The notes: generated by a model from the sequence alone, not told the origin. A DNA stretch of 34,352 nt from Lachnospiraceae bacterium (GCA_011958945.1 BLLT01000017.1:1-34352); one strand, 5' to 3'. Shown: positions 16,248 through 25,724, counted from the stretch's first letter. Numbers and translations are program-made.

Positions 16248-17429
16248 CTAATTCATTCCTCCAAGCAATTGTTTTACCGCATCCTGTGGGCTGAATTCCC
16301 TCAAATCATCCGGCACATTCTGCCCGCAGGTGATATAGGACAGCGTTTTGCCTGTATGAAGCTTCACGTTCAAAAGGTTTCCTATCGCATCTGTCTCATC
16401 CAATTTCGTAAATATTAATTTATAATCCGTAATTTCCGAATAAGCATCCGTAATCTTCAGCAGATCCCTGTATTTTGTTGTAGCGCTCAGCACCAGATAT
16501 ACTTCCTTTTCCGCCTCCCCGTCCACAGAATGTACAATCTGTGCCATATTCTGTTTCTGTTCTTCATTCTGGTAAGAATGCCCCGATGTATCCACGAAAA
16601 TATAATCGCAATCTGCAAAAATCCTCAAACACTGCTGTATTTCCTCCGGCGAATATACCACCCTGAATGGTGCCTCCAAGATACCGGCATAAGTCCGCAG
16701 CTGTTCCGCAGCTGCAATACGGTAGGTGTCCGACGTTATCATGGCTACTTTTTTCTTTTCATCTACAATATAATAAGAAGCCAGCTTTGCGATCGTAGTA
16801 GTTTTCCCTACGCCGGTAGGTCCGATGAAAAAAATCACTTTCGTTCCTTCCCCTGCCGGTAAAATTCCCTCCGGCTTACCGAATTTCAGCACCATCTTCT
16901 GATACACATTGGTAAGCGCATATTCAAAAGGTACATTGGGCTTTGTGCTTTTCTCCATCTCATCCACAATTTGATTGGCATATTTTTCATTCAGTTCATT
17001 ATCCAGCATCCTGTTATACAGCAGTTTCATAAGCCGGTCCATCTCGCTTAAAGGCTCTTCTGCAGTTTCCTCTTCTTCTTTCTCCTCCTCCGGCTTCTGC
17101 AGCTGCTGTTCCAGCAACGTATGCAGGCTGTCCAGCTTCTCTTCCAGTACCGCATTCCCTCTTCTTTCTTCCTGTAGGTTCAAAGCCGGCCTGCTTATAG
17201 GGGATGGCTGAATATTTTCTTTTTTCTCCTCTTTTTTTACCGGTGAATATTTTTCATTTTCTTCTTCCAGCGCCACCGTGACTTCTACCAAATCTTTCAG
17301 AAAAAAACGTAAAAAACCTTTTCTCTTTACGCTTCTCACATTCATTGTTACAATATTGCTGCCAAGTTCCTTTTTCGCTGCCTCTGTGGCTTCCAATTCC
17401 GTCTTTCCCTGAAATTTTTTTATTATCAT
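16248..17429 (-). CDS. flhF: Flagellar placement GTPase FlhF (SRP type)
   Basis: 393 aa. An N-terminal B domain (about 1-55) and a Glu-rich variable linker (about 56-130) lead to the NG domain. G-motifs seen: GPTGVGKT (203-210), DTYRIAAAEQLRTYA, DTSGH (280-284) and TKLDE. FlhF marks where new flagella are built and is activated by FlhG. The ATG at 17429 overlaps the flhA stop by 4 nt (ATGA). Confidence 0.97.
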   Translation of the reverse strand: MIIKKFQGKTELEATEAAKKELGSNIVTMNVRSVKRKGFLRFFLKDLVEVTVALEEENEKYSPVKKEEKKENIQPSPISRPALNLQEERRGNAVLEEKLDSLHTLLEQQLQKPEEEKEEEETAEEPLSEMDRLMKLLYNRMLDNELNEKYANQIVDEMEKSTKPNVPFEYALTNVYQKMVLKFGKPEGILPAGEGTKVIFFIGPTGVGKTTTIAKLASYYIVDEKKKVAMITSDTYRIAAAEQLRTYAGILEAPFRVVYSPEEIQQCLRIFADCDYIFVDTSGHSYQNEEQKQNMAQIVHSVDGEAEKEVYLVLSATTKYRDLLKITDAYSEITDYKLIFTKLDETDAIGNLLNVKLHTGKTLSYITCGQNVPDDLREFSPQDAVKQLLGGMN

Positions 17430-19462
17430 GCTATTGTCACCATCCCTACAGATTGCAATTCAACATTCGATTCGATTTCATTATATGAAACAACAATCAA
17501 GTCCTTATAATAATCTTCCGTCAGCCGTTTAAAATACATGCGCACGATAGGCGATGTTATAATAATCGGGTTCTTCCCCAAATTTTCCAGTTTCTGTACT
17601 TCTTCCCCTACGGAAGCAATGACCGCTTTTGTCTTCTCCGGATCCAAAGTCAAATATGCCCCCTGTTCCGTTTGCTTTACACTGTTCATAATTTCCTGTT
17701 CCATCTTTGGATCTAATGTTACCACACTCGTAGTCTCATTTGCAGGGAAATATTTTCCGGAAATAGCCCTCTTCAAGCTTTGACGCACATATTCCGTCAA
17801 AATATCAATATCCCGGGTAGTAGGGGCATAATCTGCCAGCGTCTCAAAAATCGTAAGCAAATCCCGGATGGAAATGCCTTCCTTTAATAAGTTCTGCAAA
17901 ACTTTCTGTATCTCGCCGATGCCCAACAGCTTGGGTACCAGTTCTTCCACAAGCGTGGGGTTGGTTTCCTTCATATTGTCGATAAGTCCGGCCACATCCT
18001 GTCTGGTAAGCAATTCCGCAATATACTGCCTGATGATCTCTGTCAAATGGGTTGCAATAATGGAAGGTGGGTCTACTACCGTATAGCCCAGGCTCTCCGC
18101 ACGCTCCCTCTGCCCTTCCGTAATCCAAATCGCCGGAAGGTGGAACGAAGGCTCAAAGGTAGGGATACCTGTAATTTCCTCTTCCACATATCCCGGATTC
18201 ATCGCCATATAATGGTCAAAAAGGATTTCCCCTTCGCTTACCTGTACTCCCTTTATCTTAATAATATATTGGTTTGGATTCAGCTGGATATTATCCCTCA
18301 AACGGATAATCGGCACAACAGTACCAAGTTCCAATGCAATCTGCCTACGTATCATAACTACACGGTCCAAAAGGTCACCGCCCTGGTTCACGTCGGCAAG
18401 GGGAATAATCCCATAACCAAATTCCAGTTCGATGGGGTCTACCTGCAAAAGGCTGGTGACATTTTCCGGCTGGCGTATTTCTTCCGCCGCTGCTTCATCC
18501 GTATCCACTTCCGACTCAATCAGGGAAGTCTCAATCGTGCCTGCCATCATCCTTCCGCATACGATGAAAATAAGGCCTAATGTTATAAAAATCAAAGTAT
18601 CCAAAGGCGTAATAATACCTAAGCCAATCAGAATCGCACCGACAAAATACATCGCCTTTGGAACACCGAACAGCTGGCTCACCAATACCGTACCAAAATC
18701 CGCATCCTTGGAGCCCTTGGTTACCAAAATACCTGTGGACAAAGAAATAAGCAGCGAAGGGATCTGGCTCACCAGACCATCACCGATAGTAAGGATTACG
18801 TACTTATTGGCAGCTGCCCCAAAATCCATATTCTGGCGCAGTACACCCATAGCAATACCGCCCACTACATTGACCACCGTAATAATCAAGCCGGCAATTG
18901 CATCCCCTTTTACGTACTTAACCGCACCGTCCATAGAACCAAAGAAGCTGGATTCCTCTTGTATCTTTTCACGTCTCCTCTTCGCTTCCGCGTCCGTTAT
19001 CGCACCGGTATTCAAATCCGCATCAATAGCCATCTGCTTACCGGGCATCGCATCCAAGGTAAAACGGGCCGTCACTTCCGCTACCCTTTCAGAACCTTTA
19101 TTAATTACCAGAAACTGGATAAGAATCAAAATAATAAATATGATAATACCAATAATGATATCCCCGCCGCCTACATAATTACCGAAAGTGGCTACTACAT
19201 TACCTGGGTCTCCTGTTGTCAGTATCAGCCTGGTCGAAGAAACATTCAGTGCTATCCTGAAAATCGTTGTAAACAGCAAAATAGTCGGGAAAAAAGATAA
19301 GTCCAATACTTCCTTTGCAAACATACAGCCAAACATAACCGTAAAAGCCACTGCGATATTGCAGGCAAGCAAAATATCCAGCATCCATTTATGCACGGGA
19401 ATAATCAACATAATAAATGCAGCCAATATATATATAGCAACCCCTATATCCGCCTTTTTCAC
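17426..19462 (-). CDS. flhA: Flagellar export gate protein FlhA
   Basis: 678 aa. Major export-gate component that takes up chaperone-substrate complexes. About eight N-terminal spans cover residues 1-310, with the FHIPEP-family stretch around FTLDAMPGKQMAIDADLN and GAITDAEAKRRR. The cytoplasmic domain follows (about 350-678). The start is GTG at 19462, preceded by GAGGAG. A 97-nt spacer separates it from flhB. Confidence 0.97.
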   Translation of the reverse strand: MKKADIGVAIYILAAFIMLIIPVHKWMLDILLACNIAVAFTVMFGCMFAKEVLDLSFFPTILLFTTIFRIALNVSSTRLILTTGDPGNVVATFGNYVGGGDIIIGIIIFIILILIQFLVINKGSERVAEVTARFTLDAMPGKQMAIDADLNTGAITDAEAKRRREKIQEESSFFGSMDGAVKYVKGDAIAGLIITVVNVVGGIAMGVLRQNMDFGAAANKYVILTIGDGLVSQIPSLLISLSTGILVTKGSKDADFGTVLVSQLFGVPKAMYFVGAILIGLGIITPLDTLIFITLGLIFIVCGRMMAGTIETSLIESEVDTDEAAAEEIRQPENVTSLLQVDPIELEFGYGIIPLADVNQGGDLLDRVVMIRRQIALELGTVVPIIRLRDNIQLNPNQYIIKIKGVQVSEGEILFDHYMAMNPGYVEEEITGIPTFEPSFHLPAIWITEGQRERAESLGYTVVDPPSIIATHLTEIIRQYIAELLTRQDVAGLIDNMKETNPTLVEELVPKLLGIGEIQKVLQNLLKEGISIRDLLTIFETLADYAPTTRDIDILTEYVRQSLKRAISGKYFPANETTSVVTLDPKMEQEIMNSVKQTEQGAYLTLDPEKTKAVIASVGEEVQKLENLGKNPIIITSPIVRMYFKRLTEDYYKDLIVVSYNEIESNVELQSVGMVTIA

Positions 19463-19515
19463 GCTTTATTTCTCCTCTCTTTCCACACCGCGTCCAGCCC
19501 TTGGCTTTACGCGAA

Positions 19516-19559
19516 GTACTTTTGGCGTACACTATCCGTTTTCGTGCCCGGCAAAGTAC
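19516..19559 (-). repeat. Inverted repeat in the flhB-flhA spacer
   Basis: Arms GTACTTTTG (19516-19524) and CAAAGTAC (19552-19559) pair over 8 bp with one bulge, with a loop of about 27 nt, starting at the flhB stop. No T-run follows. It may be an mRNA stability or processing element; weak evidence. Confidence 0.35.
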
Positions 19560-20669
19560 CTATACCTTTCCCTGCAAGTGGTATACAAATGCAAGTACTT
19601 CCGCCACTGCCTGATACAGTTCCGGCGGCACCAGTTCCCCCACCTCCACATTGGCATAAAGCATACGGGCAAGGGGCTTGTTCTCTACAATTTCTATATG
19701 ATGTTCTTTTGCAGCATCTTTGATTTTCTGCGCAAGATAATTTTCTCCTTTTGCCAATACTACTGGCGCTTCATATTCTTCCGGGTCATATTTAATCGCC
19801 ACCGCATAATGTGTCGGGTTGGTAATTACCACATCGGCTTCCGGCAGCTTTTGCATCATACGCCGCTGTGACGCTTCCCTCATTCGCTGTTTCTGCTTTG
19901 ATTTTACCTGCGGATCCCCTTCCTGGTCCTTATACTCATCCTTCACTTCCTGCTTTGTCATCTTCATATCTTCTTTGAACTTTATCTTCTGATAAGCATA
20001 ATCCGCAAATCCAATCAGCAGATAAATTACGGAAATACGTATTCCCAAATCCGTAACCAGATGCCCGATCATCCCGATTGCCTGATTCAGGGAAATATCA
20101 TACAGCAAAAAAATTATAAAATTTTTATCCTTTAAATATGAATAAACTACATATACAATCAGCCCTATCTTTAGAATGGACTTAAGCAGTTCTACCACCG
20201 CATCCTTGGAAATAATCTTTTTAAAGCCCTTTAAAGGATTCAGTTTGCTAAATTTCGGCATCAAAGGCTTTCCCGTAGGACGCCATTTCACCTGTACCAG
20301 ATCACATACAAAAGCGACCAGCACACCCACTAACAGGATAGGCCCCATAATCAATAACATATCCAGAACCATATCCCGAAATACAATATGGATGCTGGTT
20401 ACCGGAATCTGCCCGTCATACATCTTGACATACTCCGGTATCTGGGAATATATATTGTAAAACCCCCCCATAAAGCGGGTTCCCATATATCCTACATAAA
20501 ACTTCAAAACCAAGAACAAGGCAAGAAGACCAAATGCATTCCCTATTTCTTTACTTTTGGCCACCTGTCCTTCTTTTCTTGCATCGTTTAATTTTTTGCT
20601 GGTTGCAGGCTCTGTTTTTTCTCCGCCCGGCCCCTCTTTTGCAAAAAACTGAAGATTATATACTAACAT
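19560..20669 (-). CDS. flhB: Flagellar export switch protein FlhB
   Basis: 369 aa. It controls the switch from hook-type to filament-type export. The N-terminus (MLVYNLQFFA, then EKTEPATSKKLNDARKEGQV) precedes four spans (about 45-230). The cytoplasmic part has the self-cleavage site Asn284-Pro285-Thr286-His287 in VITNPTHYAVAI. FliK, encoded upstream, triggers this switch. Start and fliR stop overlap by one base (TAATG). Confidence 0.97.
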   Translation of the reverse strand: MLVYNLQFFAKEGPGGEKTEPATSKKLNDARKEGQVAKSKEIGNAFGLLALFLVLKFYVGYMGTRFMGGFYNIYSQIPEYVKMYDGQIPVTSIHIVFRDMVLDMLLIMGPILLVGVLVAFVCDLVQVKWRPTGKPLMPKFSKLNPLKGFKKIISKDAVVELLKSILKIGLIVYVVYSYLKDKNFIIFLLYDISLNQAIGMIGHLVTDLGIRISVIYLLIGFADYAYQKIKFKEDMKMTKQEVKDEYKDQEGDPQVKSKQKQRMREASQRRMMQKLPEADVVITNPTHYAVAIKYDPEEYEAPVVLAKGENYLAQKIKDAAKEHHIEIVENKPLARMLYANVEVGELVPPELYQAVAEVLAFVYHLQGKV

Positions 20670-21451
20670 TACATCATTCCTTCCACAAATGATACCACAA
20701 TTTTCTTCATTTGTGTAAAAATAAAATCACTTGCCCCCGGCAGCATGCCCACCGTAAAAAACAAAATGGTCAGCCCGGTAAGCACTTTAAGCTGAATACC
20801 TACCGCAAACATATTCATTTGAGGGGCAACCTTCGCCAGAATCCCCAAAACCGCATTCAGCAAAATCATTGTGGCAAATATCGGGAGACAAATACGGAAG
20901 CCGATAATAATATATTCACTAAGGAAGCGCACCATGGAATTCATCAAAGAATCCATCTGAAAAACCGCCCCGTTTACTGGTATCAAAGTGAAAGTTTCTG
21001 CCAAAGCTTTTAATAAATATTCATGCATACCGCTGACGATCAACATCAGCATTACCATATATTGATAAAATACACCGGAAATCGTTGACGATTCCCTCGT
21101 GGTAGGGTCCATTAAGGTAACCATAGACAAACCTACTTCCATATCAATAATGTGACCGGCAAAGTTTACAATAGAACTGCATAAAGTAGCGCCAAAGCCA
21201 ATAATAAAACCTGTTACAGCTTCTTTCATGACAATGATCGTATATTCCAGCACCGACTCATATTCTATCGCCCCATAAGGCCTTGTTATGTTATAGAGAA
21301 TAAAAGATATAAAAATCCCCAGCCCTATCTTAAGCCTCTTAGGCGTATTGTTCATCCCAAAAAAGGGGGCAATAAAAATAAAGCAGGTGACCCTGGTAAA
21401 TATTAACAGGAAATATTCAAGATCCGCATACGTAAAAGTACTGTCTATCAT
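20669..21451 (-). CDS. fliR: Flagellar export gate protein FliR
   Basis: 260 aa, strongly hydrophobic, with the spans expected of FliR (for example LLIFTRVTCFIFIAPFFG near the N-terminus, and LTILFFTVGMLPG near the end). It forms the core export gate with FliP and FliQ. The ATG at 21451 lies 12 nt after fliQ, and its stop overlaps flhB. Confidence 0.96.
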   Translation of the reverse strand: MIDSTFTYADLEYFLLIFTRVTCFIFIAPFFGMNNTPKRLKIGLGIFISFILYNITRPYGAIEYESVLEYTIIVMKEAVTGFIIGFGATLCSSIVNFAGHIIDMEVGLSMVTLMDPTTRESSTISGVFYQYMVMLMLIVSGMHEYLLKALAETFTLIPVNGAVFQMDSLMNSMVRFLSEYIIIGFRICLPIFATMILLNAVLGILAKVAPQMNMFAVGIQLKVLTGLTILFFTVGMLPGASDFIFTQMKKIVVSFVEGMM

Positions 21452-21463
21452 TGGCTGCCTGCC

Positions 21464-21733
21464 CTACCTTATATATAAACTGAAATCAGACCAGAGCCTT
21501 GTCATAAACTCCGTCATCCCATTCATCATCCAATGCCCCAAAACAATTAAGGATAAAAAAACACAGATTATCTTAGGTACAAAAGTAAGCGTTTGCTCCT
21601 GAATCGATGTAACCGTCTGGAAAATACTGATGATCAAACCGATTACAAGCGATACCAACAGTACCGGAGCCGATGTCTTAATAATTAAATAAAGGGCCTC
21701 CCCTGCGACCGCAGTCACATCATCAATTGTCAT
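21464..21733 (-). CDS. fliQ: Flagellar export gate protein FliQ
   Basis: 89 aa with two membrane spans, the usual FliQ size. The conserved PVLLVSLVIGLIISIFQTVT and SIQEQTLTFVPK are clear. It packs around FliP-FliR in the export gate. It lies between fliP and fliR, 18 nt after fliP. Confidence 0.97.
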   Translation of the reverse strand: MTIDDVTAVAGEALYLIIKTSAPVLLVSLVIGLIISIFQTVTSIQEQTLTFVPKIICVFLSLIVLGHWMMNGMTEFMTRLWSDFSLYIR

Positions 21734-21751
21734 ATCCTGCTCTGCTCCTTA

Positions 21752-22621
21752 CTAATAAAATGTTTTTACAAGACTGCCAATAATCAAATTCCATCCATCT
21801 GCCAGAACAAACAGCAATATCTTAAAAGGCAGGGAAATTGTTGTAGGCGGAAGCATCATCATACCCATACTCATCAACGTGGAAGCAACCACCATATCAA
21901 TTACAATAAACGGAATATAAATATAAAAACCGATAATAAAGGCTTTTCTTAGTTCACTGACAATAAAACTGGGAATCAACACGCGGGTAGGTATGCTGTC
22001 CAGATCCCCAGCCCACTCCGTATCGCTGATTTCAAGAAACAGGCGTACATCCCTCTCTTGCGTCTGCCCATACATGAATTGCCGGAAAGGCTTTAACCCT
22101 TCCTCCAAAGCCTCCTGCTGGTTCATTTCCCCCGCTTCGAAAGGGATAACTGCATTATCATATACCGCCTGGAAAGTAGGCTGCATAATGAAAAACGTTA
22201 AAAACAAAGCTAACCCAATCAATACCTGATTAGGAGGTGCTGTTTGGGTATTTAATGCTGCCCTGGTAAAATGCAGAACAATGATTATTCTGGTAAACGA
22301 AGTAAGCATAATGATTAATATTGGCGCCAGAGCAATCAGCGTCAACGTAATCAATATCCGCAGCGAACCGTTTAACTGCCCATTCCCATCATTATACATT
22401 ATTGTAAAGGTGTTCCCTATATTCAGTTCCTGTAATTCATCCTGCGATTCCGATTCCCCTGGTTCCCGTCTGTTCGTTCTTTCATCCGTTGCTCCTGTCA
22501 GATGGTTCTCGTTTTCCGCAGCCAGAGCAGATACAGGACAGTACATATACAACAATATGCCTACCGAAAACAGCAGGCATATCATCCTCATCACTTTTTT
22601 TCCGGAAAAATACTTTTTCAT
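21752..22621 (-). CDS. fliP: Flagellar export gate protein FliP
   Basis: 289 aa. An N-terminal signal peptide (MKKYFSGKKVMRM, then a hydrophobic core ending VSALAAE) is cleaved in this family. A Glu/Arg-rich periplasmic stretch follows, then four spans with family motifs: LITLTLIALAPILIIMLTSF, QTAPPNQVLIGLALFLTFF and PTFQAVYDNAV. The extra stretch of about 45 charged residues before the first core span is longer than in E. coli FliP. It starts 9 nt after fliO. Confidence 0.97.
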   Translation of the reverse strand: MKKYFSGKKVMRMICLLFSVGILLYMYCPVSALAAENENHLTGATDERTNRREPGESESQDELQELNIGNTFTIMYNDGNGQLNGSLRILITLTLIALAPILIIMLTSFTRIIIVLHFTRAALNTQTAPPNQVLIGLALFLTFFIMQPTFQAVYDNAVIPFEAGEMNQQEALEEGLKPFRQFMYGQTQERDVRLFLEISDTEWAGDLDSIPTRVLIPSFIVSELRKAFIIGFYIYIPFIVIDMVVASTLMSMGMMMLPPTTISLPFKILLFVLADGWNLIIGSLVKTFY

Positions 22622-22630
22622 ATCTCTTGC

Positions 22631-23005
22631 CTATTCTTCATGTTCTTGGTTTTTGTCCATCCTTTTAGCTTTTTCAAAGATTTTCTTAAAGTCGGGCATA
22701 GACTCCACCGGTCTGTCCGGCAAATGAATCTGTTCAGCGGGAACTTCCGTAAGCATTGTCACTGTATCCTTACATATCGCTACCGCCAGATATTTCTCTC
22801 CGGTCCTTATTATTTGTACATACTTATTCGCAGTTAACCGATAGGTCTCCACCACTTCTATATTTGCCCCGTCTGCCCTTCCCTGCTGGAAATTTGCAAT
22901 CCATCTGGTTGCTGCCCATGTAATGAACAGCACAAATAAGAATATAAGAAGAACCGTAAAAAACTGCAAAAACGAATTCATACGATTGGATACAGCAAGC
23001 AGCAT
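22631..23005 (-). CDS. fliO: Flagellar biosynthesis protein FliO
   Basis: 124 aa. One span (about 13-33, FFTVLLIFLFVLFITWAATR) is followed by a small cytoplasmic beta domain (NIEVVETYRLTANKYVQIIR...YLAVAI), the normal FliO build. FliO helps assemble the FliP ring. It starts one base after the cheY stop, so expression of the two is linked. Confidence 0.93.
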   Translation of the reverse strand: MLLAVSNRMNSFLQFFTVLLIFLFVLFITWAATRWIANFQQGRADGANIEVVETYRLTANKYVQIIRTGEKYLAVAICKDTVTMLTEVPAEQIHLPDRPVESMPDFKKIFEKAKRMDKNQEHEE

Positions 23006-23006
23006 C

Positions 23007-23369
23007 TTACCCGACTACCTTCTTCACTGCTTCCAATACGCGGTCGGCCTGGAATGGCTTAACAATAAAGTCTTTTGCACCCGACTGAATCGCTTCTATA
23101 ACCATCGCCTGCTGGCCCATGGCCGAACACATAATAACCATTGCCGAAGGGTCACCTTCTTTAATCTTCTTCAAAGCCTGTATTCCATCCATCTCAGGCA
23201 TCGTGATATCCATAAGTACAAGATCCGGATGCAGTTCGTTATATTTTTCTACTGCTTTTGCCCCGTTCTCCGCCTCGCCGGCAACATTATACCCATTTTT
23301 CGTAAGGATATCCTTAATCATCATTCGCATAAATGCTGCATCATCGCAAACCAAAATATTTTTTGCCAT
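23007..23369 (-). CDS. cheY: Chemotaxis response regulator CheY
   Basis: 120 aa, a lone receiver domain. The acidic pair Asp9-Asp10, phospho-acceptor Asp54 (LMDITMP), Ser82 and Lys104 (VKPF) are all present. CheY-P binds the switch (FliM/FliY) to set rotation. Its place between fliY and fliO is the same as in B. subtilis. Its kinase CheA is not in this window. Confidence 0.97.
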   Translation of the reverse strand: MAKNILVCDDAAFMRMMIKDILTKNGYNVAGEAENGAKAVEKYNELHPDLVLMDITMPEMDGIQALKKIKEGDPSAMVIMCSAMGQQAMVIEAIQSGAKDFIVKPFQADRVLEAVKKVVG

Positions 23370-23392
23370 TTTTCTTTCTCCTATTTCTTTTC

Positions 23393-24703
23393 TTATTTGA
23401 TAATTTCAGTTACACGGATACCGAAACTCTCTTCAATAACAACAACTTCACCCTTAGCCACAAACTTACCGTTTACAAGAACATCTATCGGTTCGCCGGC
23501 TATTTTATCCAGCTCTATAATCGTACCCGGAGCAAAATCCAGAATCTCCGAAATGGATTTGGTCGTCCTGCCCAGTTCAACGGTTACCTCCAGCGGAACA
23601 TCCATAATAAGCCCTATATTCTCGTTGCTTTGTATCGCACTGTAGTCCGCCGAAAAATTCTGGAACTGCGCAGGCTGAATATTCATATTCTGCATATTCA
23701 TCTGGGGCATTCCCATCTGCGGCATCATGCCCATCTGGGGCATTCCCATTTGCTGCATACCTCCCATCTGAGGCATTCCCATCTGCGGCATAGCACCCAT
23801 CTGTGGCATTCCCGTCTGAGGCATAGCGCCCATCTGAGACATTCCTGTCTGCTGCATGCCTCCCATTTGGCTCATATCCATCTGTGGTGCCGCTGCCTGC
23901 TGCATCGGCTGTGCCTGTACTGGGGGTGCACTCTGCGCCGGGGCAGACTCCGGTGCCTTGGCAGGCTCCGTTTCCATAGTGCCAATCCCTAACTGGTTAT
24001 TCATAAAAGCATCATACAGCCCTTTTGCAAAATCAAGAGGATAAATCTGCATAATAGAACTGTCTACCAAATCCCCAATTTGCATGCGGAAAGATATTTT
24101 TACAAAAGTTCCTTTTAGGAATGCAGCAATATCCTCGCCTGATTCAAAATCATTTAAGTCGATCAGGCTGGCATCTGGGGGGCTGATATCTATCATTTTG
24201 CCAAGCATTGTGGAAAGGGATGTGGCTGCTGAACCCATCATCTGGTTCATTGCCTCTGAAATAGCACTCAAATGAAGCTCTGTAACTTCACCATCCGTAT
24301 TGGTGCCATCCCCCCCCATCATGAGGTCAGTAATTATCTTTACATCATGTTCTTTTAAAACGAGTATATTGGAACCTTCCAAACCGGCTGTATATTTAAT
24401 CTGAATAAATACACAGGGCCTTTCGTAGGAACTCATTATATCTTTCCAGTTCGCCAGGATGACCGTCGGTGTGGTAATATTAACTTTCAAGTTGACAAGA
24501 GAAAACAGCGTAGTTGCTGAGGAACCCATGCTGATATTGGCAACCTCACCAATGGCATCCTTCTCCACATCAGAAAGTAAGCTTTCGTCAATCTCCTCTG
24601 TTTCGACATCTGAGGATAATTCTATATCATCGCCACCCTCATCGGATAAGTCCATCCCGTTCAATAGCGCATTTATTTCATCTTGTGATAACATTCCGTC
24701 CAT
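23393..24703 (-). CDS. fliY: Flagellar switch phosphatase FliY (CheC-FliN fusion)
   Basis: 436 aa. The N-terminus MLSQDEINALLNGM is the CheY-P-binding helix. A CheC-like domain (about 40-235) has both phosphatase motifs intact: Asp49-Glu53-Asn56 and Ser146-Glu150-Asn153, each followed by Pro at +23. The C-terminal SpoA/FliN domain (about 365-436) contains LEVTVELGRTTKSISEIL and makes the C-ring base. Between them is a Met/Gln/Gly/Pro-rich linker (about 242-352) with repeats of MPQMG. The ATG at 24703 lies 4 nt after fliM. Confidence 0.97.
   Translation of the reverse strand: MDGMLSQDEINALLNGMDLSDEGGDDIELSSDVETEEIDESLLSDVEKDAIGEVANISMGSSATTLFSLVNLKVNITTPTVILANWKDIMSSYERPCVFIQIKYTAGLEGSNILVLKEHDVKIITDLMMGGDGTNTDGEVTELHLSAISEAMNQMMGSAATSLSTMLGKMIDISPPDASLIDLNDFESGEDIAAFLKGTFVKISFRMQIGDLVDSSIMQIYPLDFAKGLYDAFMNNQLGIGTMETEPAKAPESAPAQSAPPVQAQPMQQAAAPQMDMSQMGGMQQTGMSQMGAMPQTGMPQMGAMPQMGMPQMGGMQQMGMPQMGMMPQMGMPQMNMQNMNIQPAQFQNFSADYSAIQSNENIGLIMDVPLEVTVELGRTTKSISEILDFAPGTIIELDKIAGEPIDVLVNGKFVAKGEVVVIEESFGIRVTEIIK
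23681..23881 (-). repeat. Repeats coding for the Met-rich linker of FliY
   Basis: About 200 bp of degenerate 15-bp units encode tandem MPQMG / MQQTG / MSQMG pentapeptides (residues 275-341 of FliY). Copies differ at third bases (for example GGCATTCCCATCTG and GGCATAGCACCCATCTG on the plus strand), which suggests repeat expansion followed by drift. Confidence 0.9.
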
Positions 24704-24707
24704 TATC

Positions 24708-25688
24708 CTACTCCCCCTCTCTGATTACCGAAGTGACCCTCACAGCATATTTATCTTTGCTAGAACCCGGTAACGCGGTGAATTTCTTTAAATTTCCGAC
24801 ATAAATGTTCAATTCGCTGTCTACGTTTTTATCCAGCCGTATAATATCGCCCGGCTGCAAATTGACAAAATCGTTAACTAAAATATTGCTCTTCCCCAAA
24901 ACTGCTTTTACAGGAATATTCACTCTGCGGATCATCGATTCAATATAAATCTCATAATCCTCCGTGTTCTTCTCCTGCATCGTCGAATACCAGAATTTTG
25001 TATTCAACTTATCTATAATATCTTCCAAAGTAAAGAAGGGAAGACATATATTCATTAGACCTTCCACGTCACCTACTTTAATATTTAAGGTAACAATCGC
25101 CACCATATCGCTGGGAGCAATCATCTGTGCAAACTGGGAATTTGTTTCTATCCTCTCCATCACCGGGGAAATATCCACCACGGTTTTCCATGGTTCCCTC
25201 ATCATTTGCATACAGATGACCATAAGTTTCTCTATAATGGACATTTCTATTTCCGAAAATTCCCTGTTCTTATCCAATGGGATACCCTGACCTCCCAACA
25301 TCCTGTCTATCATTGCGAAACCAAGGTTACAGGAAAGGTCAATAAGAATATTCCCAGGTAACGGGTTAAAATTTATAATCCCAAGAATTACCGGATTGGA
25401 CAACGCATTGGAAAATTCCGAAAATGTAAACGTTTCAGAACTCGCTACGGTAATCTGTATATTTTTCCTCAGATAAACCGCCAGATTAGTGGAAACCAGC
25501 CTGCCATAATGTTCATATATAATTTCAAGCGTACGCAAATGTTCTTTTGAAAACTTTGCAGGACGTTTAAAATCATAATTTTTCACTTGCTTTTCTTTGC
25601 TGTCTGGTGTCTCATCCACTTCCAGTTCACCTGCACTTAGCTGCGCAAGCAGACTGTCTATTTCGCTTTGTGACAGTACCTCACCCAC
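24708..25688 (-). CDS. fliM: Flagellar motor switch protein FliM
   Basis: 326 aa. The N-terminal GEVLSQSEIDSLLAQL is the CheY-P-binding segment; a CheC-like middle domain without the phosphatase residues and a C-terminal SpoA domain (VLGKSNILVNDFVNLQPGDIIRLDK... region) follow. It forms the C-ring middle with FliY. The frame opens at a GTG at 25697, but that GTG lies inside the strong AGGAGGTGA site (25694-25702). The GTG at 25688 is 5 nt after that site and is chosen. Confidence 0.96.
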   Translation of the reverse strand: MGEVLSQSEIDSLLAQLSAGELEVDETPDSKEKQVKNYDFKRPAKFSKEHLRTLEIIYEHYGRLVSTNLAVYLRKNIQITVASSETFTFSEFSNALSNPVILGIINFNPLPGNILIDLSCNLGFAMIDRMLGGQGIPLDKNREFSEIEMSIIEKLMVICMQMMREPWKTVVDISPVMERIETNSQFAQMIAPSDMVAIVTLNIKVGDVEGLMNICLPFFTLEDIIDKLNTKFWYSTMQEKNTEDYEIYIESMIRRVNIPVKAVLGKSNILVNDFVNLQPGDIIRLDKNVDSELNIYVGNLKKFTALPGSSKDKYAVRVTSVIREGE

Positions 25689-25693
25689 TAAAG

Positions 25694-25702
25694 TCACCTC
25701 CT
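25694..25702 (-). promoter_or_regulatory. Ribosome binding site deciding the fliM start
   Basis: AGGAGGTGA on the minus strand, five bases before GTG 25688. It rules out the in-frame GTG at 25697, which is part of the site itself. Confidence 0.9.
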
Positions 25703-25724
25703 GCCTTATTGTTTATTAAGGAGA

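Noticed and set aside
23681-23881. CRISPR or mobile-element repeat
   Set aside because: The repeats are short, in-frame and coding (MPQMG units) with no spacers.
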